NCBI GenBank assembly: GCA_024362935.1
Contig: JANCRA010000017.1
Location: 1,674,001 to 1,738,000 of the forward strand
Source: Setophaga petechia
Taxonomy: Eukaryota; Chordata; Aves; Passeriformes; Parulidae
Reading direction: 5' to 3'
DNA length: 64,000 bases
This document shows, in pieces, positions 1-11,933 of the stretch. The notes beneath the pieces are model-generated. The model was given only the letters and a program-made list of their open reading frames with translations, was not told the origin of the DNA and did no database searches. The stretch's first letter is position 1; each line of letters opens with the position of its first letter. The translations under genes were made by a program, and so were the position numbers.

Positions 1-383
1 CTCAGCCAAGGCTGCCTTGCCAAGGTCCAGGAGCGTTTTGGACTGTGCTGAATCTGGGGAGTCTCTTAAAGTGGAAAAGGCTTGTGGTGTTTCTGATGGA
101 AACTGTTTATTATTGAAGGGGAGGCTGCCTGGGAGGTCCCAGTGAGGGGCTGCTGCTGCAGGAGCCCAACGCTGCCGCCAGGTCTTCCCAACTGGGTGGT
201 GGCATCTGGTTTGCTTCCTTTTGGGCATTTCCCGTGGGATTTCCGCCCTTGGACAGGAAAAGGATGCGGGTGGGATCTGGCTGGAGTGGAATCTCAGCCA
301 GAGCAGCCTGTGAATGAATAGGGATGCTGCTGCCACTGTGTGGGTTAAACAACTTCGGAGTTTTTTACTCCCAGTAGATTGAA

Positions 384-411
384 GGGAAATGGGGGAGAGG
401 GAGAGGAGGGG
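384..411 (+). other. Predicted G-quadruplex motif
   Basis: Four G-tracts (384-386, 391-395, 399-401, 408-411) are separated by loops of 4, 3 and 6 bases, which satisfies the usual rule of four runs of at least three G with loops of 1-7. A further G run follows at about 420-425. Formation in the cell is not shown. Confidence 0.4.
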
Positions 412-3400
412 AGAGTTGTGGGGGGTTTTTGCTTGTTTGGAGGAGTAGGAGTTTTTGATTTTTCTGGGATTTTTTTACAGATGTTGTAGTTGGATGCTAC
501 AAACTCTCAGGTCTCAAAACTGTATTTTATAGATCTCACTATCTGGTGACTGCTAGAGAAGGAAAACTCACACCCACAGGCTTGTGAAAAGCCAATGTGA
601 GAAATAAGTGGAAACTTGCTGCATCACTGAGACTCTGAGGGCAGATCCAAGGGACTTGTGCTGCATCCATGCAGGAACACAGACAGCTGGTCTGTGTGCC
701 AGCTGTGTCAGGGATCCCCCAGCTTCACACACTTTCCATGGGATTCCAAATGAAAGGGCTTCTTGCCTTTGCAGAATGTCATTATTGTGTTTATAACTGA
801 GATTTGTGTCTCAGAGAGAAATTAATTGCTCAGTCTATTTCTCATTTTGCAGATGCAGGAAATCGACTACTACACAAACCAAATTTTGAATTGGTTGACT
901 GAAGGGGGAAAATTGCATTCAGGCAGGAGGCAGAGGCCTGGCTGGAGTGGGGTTCTGTAGGGGCACAGCGGAGGTGACAGTGTGCCAGCTGTCTCAGGTG
1001 GAGCCTGCAGCATCCTCTGACACCACAGCAGCAATACTGAGGAATAAATTAGCTTCCTTTTTCAAAGAGACACAGAGCAGCTTAAATGCGTTTTGTGGAT
1101 GATCCTCAAAGAACCCCACAACCCTGGTTGTATAACAGGACTGAATGCAGCGAGGCAGGGAAGGGTGGTCTCAAGGATGGTCAATAACCCAGAGCAGGGG
1201 TGGGCTGGGGCAGTAGCACTGGCCTTAGAGCTCATGGCGTGGGGCTGTGAGCAGCTGCTCTCATTCACTGCCCCCTGGGCCTCCTGGAGGGAGGAGTGGG
1301 CGGGGGTTTTGAACTGCATGGTGACCTGGCTCAACATTTCTCTAAGGAGGCTGGGGTTTTGACTGGATGCTGTACTGCTGGGCTGCCACTCGCACTGTTG
1401 TGCTGATGCTGGGACCCAACGTGACACTGTGGTGCTGGCACTGCTGGCTGTGGTGCTGCTCAGTGATCCAGCACCTGGATGATGCAGACCACAGGCCTGC
1501 CAGACTGAATATACATCTATACACATAACACTATTAATTTTTTACGGTGGAATTTTTTAAAACTCTTTTGCTCCTGTCAGTACTTTCCCAAGCCTCTGGC
1601 CACCATTGTGGTCAGTCCTGGAGTGACTGCAGAGTGCTGTGCTCCCTCCAGCACTGCAGGAATTTGTGTCCACTTGTCATTCCTCAGCAGGTGTGTGCTT
1701 TGCCTGTCTGTGGAGCCGCAGTCGTTTCCCATGGGGAATCAGGAGTGTCAGGTGCTCTTGGAGGCACCTTGGTGTGTCAGACCCCCAGGGAGGCTCTGGA
1801 ATCGTTTGTGATCATGACAGATGCAAAATTTGGAACGTTTTGGGCTCCTTTCAGATCATTAAAGAACTTATCAGTGTGTGAGAACAGGTATTGTCTGTGC
1901 CCTGCCTCTTGTCGCCAGCCAGAAGCCTCTGCCTCCCTCCGGCAGCCCACAAGGGAGGGAGCAGGGATGGCAGGAGGAAATTACCTTTGTAGTTACCTGC
2001 TTCATGTCCTGAATTGCAGCTCAGCAGAGCTGAAAGGGATGACAGGCAGATCCAGAGCTCCTGCATGCTGCCAAAATTACCTTGGCTGCCCCTCGAAGCA
2101 GGGAAGAGAACTTTGGAGATGCAGTGTGGTGGAGGCAAGCTGGCTGGGAACAGGGGTGATGGAGGCAACCAGCATGGTCCAAGTCCTCCACCCAACTGGG
2201 TGGGGATGGTGGACTTGTTTAGGGTGCTCTGGAATGCAGCCTGTGCTGGGTTCAGGGCTTTTCCCTGGTCCATTGCCACAGGCTGATCCATGGGGTGATG
2301 GGGTGAGCTGCATGGCTCTCCCCTGGCTCTGTGAGCTCCGTGCCTGCCTTCAGCAGTTAGTCCCCATGCTGGCATGAGCCACGGAATCAATGTCCTGCAG
2401 TGGCACGGTTGTGCTGGTGCCCTTGGCTCAGGAAACCACTCCTGGGTGGCTGGGGGAGTGAGCCTGGGGCTGGTCCCAGAGGATGCAGTGGTATTGCTGG
2501 TGGAGCATCCTTTGATGTGCTTCTTGAAGTGTGAATGACCGCACTGTGGGTGTCGATGACATTCAGAGCAGATCATGGGACATGGGGACAGCCAATGGCT
2601 CTGCCATACCTGTCCGTTCTGTGTGCTGGAGCCTCCTCCTCCTCCTCGCTAGAGATCTAGCCCCTTGACAGGGGGAAGCTGAGCCAAGGGGAATTGGTGC
2701 TTTTTTGTTTATAAATGTATTTTATTTTGAGATGATGGGCAAAAGTGCTCCTGTGCAGCAGTGGAGAGGCCTCCCCAAAGAGATGCTAATGGCTTTGAGT
2801 CACCTCTGGGCGTGGGAGCATTTTGTCTTGAAAGGCTTTAAATGACCTGTGTAATGCGCTGGAAAAGTGTCCAGGGAGCTCTGGGTCGCTCTGTCATTCC
2901 GCAGCACCAGGAGGGGGATTAGGAAATGTGGCTAGTCTGTGGAGCACTCCCAAGGGACTGGGGTAGAAAAAGGATTAAAAATTGCTGTAGTTTGAAAACA
3001 AGCGCTAGTTGGCCTTCGCTGTGACGGAGAAGAGGTAACTATGAAGAGCAGATCACCGGCTGGCTGCGGACAGAGGCGTGGGGGCCCGTGGGTCCCTTCC
3101 CGCAGCGATGGGAGCTCTCCCTGCGCTTTGCTCGTGGCTGACCCGAGCAGCGCTGGCATTGCTGGCTGTGCCCTGCTGGAAGCGGGGAACAGCTGCGAGC
3201 TCCATCTCCAGACCCCCTCTGCCGGGACCCTCCGTGCACGGCCCCAGCTTGAGCCGGGCTGGCTCTGGGAGAAACGTGTCTCCGAGACTTGTGCTCGTGT
3301 GCCTGGAAGCCTGGAATGGTCAAGCCCCTTTGGAAAGAGGCAGCTTTCCTCCTTTTAAATCATTAATCTCTTTTAGATGGCCCGAGAGCCCAGTTATGCC

Positions 3401-3604
3401 AGTCTGAGTGCCTCTTCCTGAGCATTGCAGGGTGGGAAGGGGGTGCAGAAGGAAGGAGGAGGGTGGAAAGTCCAAAATATCTGCTACCTGCTTTGTTTCT
3501 GCACCGGGCATTAGCACTAATTATCCCCCCATTGTCTCCAGTTCCTGCAGGAAGTGTTGTTTATCCTTTCAGCCTCCCAGGAATGCAGCCCAAGGAGCTG
3601 TGCG

Positions 3605-3965
3605 GATATATTTAACCTTGCGCAGAGCAGCACAATGGCCCTTGAATTTCCCGGCCCCGTGGTATCTCTGGGAAGTGCCGCCGATCTATCGCTTTGGGGC
3701 GGGGAGGTTGGAGAGGGCGCTGGGTCGGGACAGCGACCGGGCTCCGGGCTGGCTGCACGGCCTCCATGCAGTGAGGCCAGGATCTGCCAGGGGGTCGGAA
3801 CTGCGGCTTTTGCTGCTGCACTGAGCCGCAGAATGGGACTGAGCCGATGGCATCGGCAGCGAGTATCCCATGGGCTGGGGGCTGGCGTGGTGCCGGGGTT
3901 ACGTGTGCTCCTCGGAGCTCCGTCAATCACACCCGGCAGCCCTGGGCCAGCAGGGTCGTGACAGA
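3605..3965. promoter_or_regulatory. CpG-rich block, candidate promoter
   Basis: About 23 CpG dinucleotides fall in the 300 bases from 3661 to 3960, far denser than most of the surrounding sequence. A TATA-like stretch (GATATATTTAA) begins at 3605 and a GC-box-like GGGGCGGGG lies near 3696. A second CpG-rich block covers about 3040-3300. Vertebrate genes such as MID2 often have untranslated first exons several kilobases upstream of the first coding exon, so this is a reasonable candidate for a MID2 promoter. It could also be an unrelated GC-rich patch or a promoter acting on the other strand. No transcription start can be assigned. Confidence 0.3.
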
Positions 3966-5432
3966 GCCTTTGGTTCAGACAGCAGCTCCCGTCCCCTCTG
4001 GAGCCCTTCTGGCTCCCTTGGCCCCATTCAGTTTTTTCCCTTCCCAGGATGAGTCAGGTGGTGCAGAGGGGCAATGCTCAGAACAGGTTTGGGGTACCAG
4101 GGTGGGATGCCCCTCTTGGGCTCTGTGCCTTTGCTGGGTTGAGACTGTGCTGTGCAGGGGGAACCTCCCTTTCTTTGGTTGAGGATCTGTTGTTATTCTA
4201 CCCTCCAGAAAACATCCCTGCAGCAGAGCTTTGACTTTTGCACAGCAGGAGGGGTCCTGGGGAGCACTGGTGTGGGGCCAGATCCTTGCTGGGGTGCACT
4301 GGCCCCTCACTGTGGTCATGCCTATGTGACAGCAGCACTGCTGCCTTCCCAGGTCTGGGTCTGTGTTTCCTGGCTGTTTCCCATGGTGGGCTTTGTGACG
4401 AGCTCAGCCTTGCTTTCACTGTGGTCGTTTCTCTGCACCTCTTTGAACTCCACCCCTCTGTGGGTGAGTTGTGCCAGTGCCCTGCGCTTGGTGTCCTCTA
4501 GGAAGCACTGGAGTGGAGGTAATCCTGTTGTGCCTCGTGGGGTGCAGACCCTGAAGGATGCTGGTGCCCTAGTACAGCACTGGGACTGTAAGCACAGGAG
4601 CTGGCTGCTGCTGTTCCAGCCTCTGGAGAGACCAAGGGGTTTGCCTTGCAGTGCCCTCCTCCTCAGCAAGGCAGACCTCTGTGTGATCTCTGCAGTGTCC
4701 ATGTGGGGGATAAGAACCATTACTTGCTCTGGAGCCCAAGGGTTATTCCAGAGCACCAGGTGCCACTGCAGCTATGCCCTCCCTCATCCTTGCTGCTCCA
4801 GGGGCTGGTGGCTGTGGTAGGGATGGGGCTGGGCTGGAGCTGCATTGCAGGCGGTGGCTGAGGAAGAGGGGAAGGATGCAGAGCCACAGGATGCGCCTGG
4901 AGAAAGGCTCAGATCAAAAGGCTGCTGCCGTGTGTGGTCTGGCAGGAGCCAGCTGGGAGTGGGGCTGTTTTCAGGAGCTTCTGGGTCTGCTGGCCTGCTG
5001 TACAGCATCAGCTGGAGAGGCTGGCAGAGCAGGGTGGCAGAAGAGCACAGAGCTGCAGGAGAGGTAAGGGAGGGGAGGGGGTGGTGAGACCTGGAACAGG
5101 GGAGTTCTGTGGCAGGAGGGAAGGGACAGTTTGCAGGGGGCGGGGTGGTGGTGGCAGGGCTGCCAGAGCTGTGTGAATGCTGGACGTGCCACTTTGGTGG
5201 CATGCCTGGTCACCAGCTGCTTTTCTCAAGGGCCAGGCTGGAAGAGGGTCACTCCCTTCTGCAATGGCCTGGTGGGTCTGCTCCTGCTAAAGCCTCGTGC
5301 CTGCAGCTGTCCCTGACAGTGCCATGGCCCCTCCCAGCTCTCAGACTCACTGTGACCCCTCTCGGCTTCAGCCCCTGAGCTCTGGGGGCAGCTGCTGGCA
5401 GAGAGGCAGGACTGTGGGTTTCATTGCAGGGG

Positions 5433-5511
5433 GGATGGATGGATGGATGGATGGATGGATGGATGGATGGATGGATGGATGGATGGATGGATGGATGGAT
5501 GGATGGATGGA
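5433..5511 (+). repeat. (GGAT)n microsatellite, about 19-20 copies
   Basis: An uninterrupted tetranucleotide array of about 79 bases reads GGAT on the + strand and ATCC on the - strand. The lack of interruptions suggests it is length-variable between individuals. The MDGW-type peptides it encodes in open frames are an artefact of the repeat. Confidence 0.95.
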
Positions 5512-8500
5512 CAAACTGACATATGCAGCGTGTGGGAAAGAGGGTTGCCATGGTCTGTGACCTACCAGAGCCTGAGACTGGCTGCTGCAGCCCCAGGTTT
5601 CACAGATTAGGGAGGCAAGTGCTGGGGACCTTGGGGATCTGCTGTCTTCCCCAGGAATTGGAAGCAGCTGTGCTGTGCTCCAGGGATCTGCCACAGTGGA
5701 GGGACTGGAGAGGTGCCCTGAGCCTTTTGTGTCCTGTCAACCCCCAGGCCACTGATGAAGATGGCAGGGGAAGGTTCCCACATGGTGTCAGTGGGAATTG
5801 CCCCATAATGTCCCGGAGAAGAGTGTGTGCCATTGCTGCCTGGGGTGTCTTCAAACCCCTCCAGCTGATGAGGAATCCATATGGCATGATTCCTGCTGAA
5901 TGGCTGCAGGAGCCAGGGAGCAAACTACAGGGAACCCCTTCCTGATCCAACCTGCAGCTCAAGGGCTCCAAAATGCTGCATCCCCTGGGAGCCCTTTGTG
6001 GACACATGTTATGCTGAGGTCCTGTGGGAGCACTTCAGGAGCTGTCACCTTCCTGGGCACTATTGGTAGAAAAGAGGCAAAATTTTCTTTGTACCAGGAT
6101 ATCACTAGAGATCAAACAAAGGATCTTTTCTTGGTGCTTGCCTCTCTTGACATCAGGAAGGTGAATGAGGTGGAGACCTTGTAGGCTTTAGCTGGAGCAT
6201 CCTTGTCCCATGCAGAAAACCCAAGACAGCCCTTCCCAACCTTGGAGCCTGACAGGAGACATTCAGGAGGAAAGGGATTTTGTGATGGAGCAAAATGGTC
6301 TCATCCCATCGGTGAAGGCAGTGATGAAGGTGAAATTCCCAGAGGGAATAAGGTGCAGTGCAAATGGAGGAGTTAAAGAGCACAAATGGCCAGTGCCTGC
6401 TGGGCTCTGGTGGCTCTTCTGGAGGGTTTTAAGGATGAAGCAACTGAACTGCCAGCACAGTTGGGGTCTCTCATTGACGTGAACTGCTGCATGGGAACCC
6501 AGCCTCCTAGCTCTGTCCTTCATTTAAGAGATGCAGGGAGAGCAGTGGAAATTATGTGGAGCAACCTTGCTTTAGCACTAAGCAATTTGGCTTGGAAAAT
6601 AATTACAGCTAGTATGGAAATGCTGTTTTAATTTCATGGATTAGGGACAGCAACACAGGCTTGTATAGGGGGATTCCAGTTTAACTGCAGCAGGTGATGT
6701 TCTTTTTCTAGTATGGCAGTAAAGTGATTGGGGAGAGCAGCTGGGAGACAGGTCATTGGGATTTTCAGAAAGCCTCAGACTGTGGAGTTATTATGGTGGG
6801 AGAGGTGGGAGGAGAGGCCAAGTTCTGGTTGATGTGTTCAGGTGTTCTGGGAGGGAGGAGTAGAGGCGATGATGTGGCCAAGGGATGCTCTGTGCTGACT
6901 GCAGCTTTGAGCTTCAAATTTGGTTTTAAATATGCACAGCTGATGGAAATAAAGCGCAGAAGGAATAAGTAACAGTAGATGTGAATTGGCTGGAGGAGCC
7001 TGGAGGCCTCCCCTCTCCCTGGGGTGCCTTCCTTAGGTCAGAAGCTGTTGCTGATTATGCAGCTGGGGCTGTGTTCCTCCTAGGACCCTGTTTCTCCTGG
7101 ACAGGCCCATCTCAAGGGCAGATTCAGGCAAGTTGGTTGGGAAGGCTGAGCTGGCAGGAGCACAGGGTCATTGACAGAGCTGGGGAAATGGAGGGGGGAC
7201 CTCTTCCCCTTGAGCTGCAGAACGGGTTCCTGCTGCCGTGGGGGCTGCGCTGGGCTCCTCGGGAATGAGATGAACGAGATGTGGCTGCTGCACGGGCTGT
7301 TCTGTCCTCCCCTCAACACTGATCTGGTTTTGAACTAATTTTCCCAAGGACAACAAAAAGGATGGAGACAACTGCTGCCCAGATTTTGTATCCTGCTGTC
7401 ACTGTGCCAATTAAGGAAAGGGTTGCCATATTTTATTACTTTTTTCGTTAATGCACGGGTGGAGCAGCATAGCTCTTCTAAAGCCTCATTCTTGGAAGGA
7501 GCTGAGCAATCTTGGCTGGAGCTTTTTTGAGGGGGAGGGGAACTTAAAAAAAAAAGAGGGATAAAAAGGGGAAGGGGAAATAAATAATCATATTTGGTGC
7601 AGAAAATACCAACCTGCAGAATTAACATTTGTCTGAACACATCTGGATATCCTAGTGTGGGACTCTGAAGGCTGGCCAAATTCTGCCCTGGGTTGATGCT
7701 GGGGGAGACCAGAGGGAATTTTATGTGGACTTGGAAAACATGGGTAAAAATGGGGCCTGGATGCTGCTGGAGGGGAAAGCATGAATTTTGGGTTGGGTGC
7801 TTGTGGCCTCAGGTGATGTACACCAGGATGTCTCCCTCCCAGGTATGGATGGGGTGATGTGGGCAGCATCCCTCCTTCCATGTCTCTCTTTCCTTCTTCC
7901 CTTGGTGCCAAACCTCTGCATCTCTCCTGGCAAACCCATGAGCTTGAGGCAGTGATGAAGAGCTTTGATATTGTGAAAATAATTATCTGGGAGAAGAGGT
8001 GGAGGAACCTTTGTATCTAGGAACCCTTGGTGTAACTTGCCAAGGGTGACCATGTACCCTCACCACGCTCCTGCTGCTCCAGGCTGGCACACAGTGTTTG
8101 GAGACCATCTGGGCTGGAAGTAAAAGGAACGGTCACTGTGTCCCAGAGGACCTAGCACTGGCTCTGCACTGGCCCTGCATCATCCTCAGCTCTGCACCCC
8201 CTGGGGTTTGCTGTCCTTCCCCATCTTTTCTGTTAGTCACTGATTTCCCACCCCCTCCCCCTTTTCCCTCAGTTTTGGACAAAGCTCAGATCAACACAGA
8301 GCAATGTTTGGTTGGATGCCACTTGCTGTTAACCTGCTGCTGCTGCACATTGTCATTACAGGCCAGCATGGACAGGGCCACTGACTCTTGGGCACAAAGG
8401 ACACGGGGCTGTCTATAAACAGTGGTAGTATTTTTTGACTTTTATATTTAGGGAGTTCATGACTCTAAAGAAAACACATTTTAATCTAATAAACTATTCC

Positions 8501-9825
8501 ATGAGCTGTGTCAGTCCTGGACATCAAAGAGAACATCGAAGTGAGAGGCATGAAGGACTCTGATGGCAGCATGGCTGCTTTGCCGGGTGTAGCATCTTGG
8601 AGCAGGGCTCCCCTTCCTCCTCTGAGGGGGTTCCTCCAGCAGGGCTCCTGCAGCTCCAGACAGGCTCCTGTCCCTGCTGCTGTACTGCCTTTGAGCAGGC
8701 TCCTGTGTCTCCTCCACTCCTCCGAGAGGGCTCCGGCTTCTGTCCCAGCCTGAGGCTCCTCTTGGGTATGTCACAGGTCTTGTCCCAGCAAGGAAAACAA
8801 GATTAATGTACAAATGTCCCTCAGTAACAAAACCAAAGGCTGTTTAAACTTTCTGCATTGTTTTCCCTTGGATAGCAATGGAGCTGCATGTGAAGCCTGA
8901 AGTTGTATATGGGAGTGTGAGGTGCTGCTCCGTGGGACATCTGGCTCTGGCAAGGTGTTGGGGAGCCTCTCACGCCAATCCTGATTTTTAAATTCATTTC
9001 CCAGTCTTAGGCTATGAAACAAATCCTGTTCTTGTCCTTTCTTTTTTTTTCATCTTTGTGTTTGCTGTCCGGGGAGAACCCATGAGTGATGGGAGGCAGG
9101 AGGGGCTGTGCCCCCAGCTGAGCTGACACAGGGACTCTTGGTCTGGGGCTCCTGGTGCCAGGCTGCAGCTCTGGCGCAGGGAGAGGCCGGCATGGGAGGT
9201 GCCCAGAGCACTGAGGATGTATTTGGACCCCTCATCCTGCCAGGCCTGCAGCATGGGGAGCCCACTGGATCCAGGGCAGCCCAAGCAGCCAGCAGGCTCA
9301 AGGCCAGGAGCAGTTTCCTCCCCGCTGCTTTCCCATGGCTGTGGCAGCTCCGAGGCTTCAGAAACCCTCCGTGGGCTGTGCAGAGGAAGCTGCTGGGAGC
9401 CCTCGTACTCCTCTGCTTGTTTGGATCCAGCGACTTCTCCACTGTCTCTCTTGGGGAAAAGAAAAATAATTTTAAATGTGTGTATGTGTGTGCAAGGCTG
9501 CATTTGGCCAGCAAGAGCTGCTTCAGCATGAACGTATGAAAATATCCAAGGGATTTATTTTATAAGCCCCTTGAGCTGGTGCAGGGAAGAGCTCAGGGTT
9601 TCCTCTAGGCACTTGCACATCCTATTTCAGACAATAGGGAAGAGATGGTGCAGTGGGATGGGGGTGATGGAACGGACATGTTCAGTGGAATGGGGATGGG
9701 CATGGCCCAGTGTGGCACCTGTGCAATTTGCCATTTGCAGGTGCTAGCAGCAGCCTGGGGCTTCCAGCAGCCAGACCCTCTCCTGCTGCTGGGTTATCCC
9801 CCTACACTTTGGTTACAGCCTTTTT

Positions 9826-10046
9826 CATAGAATCCCAGGCTGATTTGGGTTGGAAGGACCTTAAAGCTCATCCAATTCCAATCCCTTGCCATGGGCAGGG
9901 ACACCTTTCGCTATGTCAGGTTGCTTCAAGCGCCCTCCAACTTGGCCTAGAACATTTCCAGGTATCTAGAGACAGCCACAGCTTCTCTGGTCAACCTGTG
10001 CCAGGGCCTCCCCACCCTCACAGGGAAGGGTTTTCCGTCTTCTCCC
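9826..10046 (-). mobile_element. CR1 LINE 3'-end fragment
   Basis: The + strand reads as the complement of a CR1 3' tail: CATAGAATC-like terminus, GGTTGGAAGGACCTTAAAG, then the GGGCAGGGACACCTT block and the CCTCCCCACCCTCACAGGGAA block, in the order expected for avian CR1. It is 5'-truncated, as most genomic CR1 copies are. The substitutions indicate an old, inactive copy. Confidence 0.88.
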
Positions 10047-11181
10047 CAAGCAGAGCCTGTGCACCACACCAGGGTGTTCCAGGGGTGAAAACAAGGCTAG
10101 GTTGCAAGCAACCATGTTGCTTACCACAGGGTCAGTTCCTGCAGCAGTGCCAGGGCGAGGGGTCCCTGTGGCTGTGACTGAACAGGGCTCTCCTTACATC
10201 CACAGTGAGGGATGCCACAGTGGGCATCACCTGGAGCCTGCCTTGCTCTGGCTGAGGAAACCAGGAGGTACCACTTGTGCACTGGATGGTGGGTGAGAAA
10301 GGAGAGGCAGGATCTGGTTCCATGTCATTGCATGATTGTTCGGGAACATGCTGGGATGCTGACAGAGGCTGGGTAGCACTTGGGATGCAGCTCCTGGTGC
10401 TCTGCAAACCAGAGTTGGGAGCAGCAGGTTGAGTTGCCTGCTGGGAGCTGTTTTCCAGCCTCGTGCAAGGGAAGGGAGCTAAAAATACAGCTTGTTTGCC
10501 TCCAGCTGGAGTTGATTTAGGTATCCCTGGCTGTTGTGGAGTGCAGCAGAGGACAGCCAGTAGTGGAACTTTGCCAAGTGTAATTTCACTGCTATGCCCT
10601 CCCCACCCTGCTCCAAAAGGCAATGGCCAGGAAAAGCAGGGAGCAGGATGGGATGTTAAGATCTCCCAACCTGCTCTGCTCAGAGTTTCCACAACATGAT
10701 TTGCCTTTTCTCCTTCACGAGAAGCAGGCCTGGAGCTGCTGGAGGGGATGTTAAGAGGTTTATCTGTGCCATGCAGAGCAGCATGGAATGCCAGCACAGC
10801 CACGCCCTGGTCTTGGCAGCACACACCAACACAAACATGAAACCGTGTGGTTTCTCCTGGTTTTGTCTCCAGCCTTGTGGTCCAGGTCCTGCCCTGGCTG
10901 GGCTGGAAGGTGTGAGAGGAGCTGCTTCTCCTCCTCTCCCATCCTCTCCATGCGGCTCCTGTCCCACTGCGACTCCAGGCTCTGCTCCATGTGGGATGAG
11001 ACAGCTCCAGCCTGTGCTTGCAAGGGCCTGGCAGGGCTGGAGTTCACAGCATCAGAATGCAAGGGGTGTCAAGGTTTTTGCATGGGTGATGTGTCCAACC
11101 CCCCAGGCACCTGCTGCCGGGGGAGTGGAGCAGCCCAGGAGTGCAGCTGTAGTCTCACATCTCTGCTCTCCTTCCTTGCAG

Positions 11182-11933
<752 letters not shown>

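Larger units (their letters stand above)
1..11181. other. Upstream region, no coding gene seen
   Basis: No exon with a recognisable protein match was found on either strand. Open frames of up to 276 codons occur, but the longest starts at GTG and carries no known domain, and frames of this size are common in GC-rich avian DNA. The region holds a G-rich tract near 384-411, CpG-rich blocks at about 3040-3300 and 3605-3965, a GGAT microsatellite at 5433-5511 and a CR1 tail at 9826-10046. Untranslated first exons and the MID2 promoter are expected somewhere upstream of 11182, but they cannot be placed from sequence alone. Confidence 0.6.

Noticed and set aside
1547..2377. 276-codon open frame on + strand with a signal-peptide-like start
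   Set aside because: It begins with GTG, not ATG. No domain is recognisable, and several other frames in the region are also open. Consistent with chance in GC-rich sequence.
5297..5560. Frames encoding repeated MDGW or HPSI peptides
   Set aside because: They are translations of the GGAT microsatellite.
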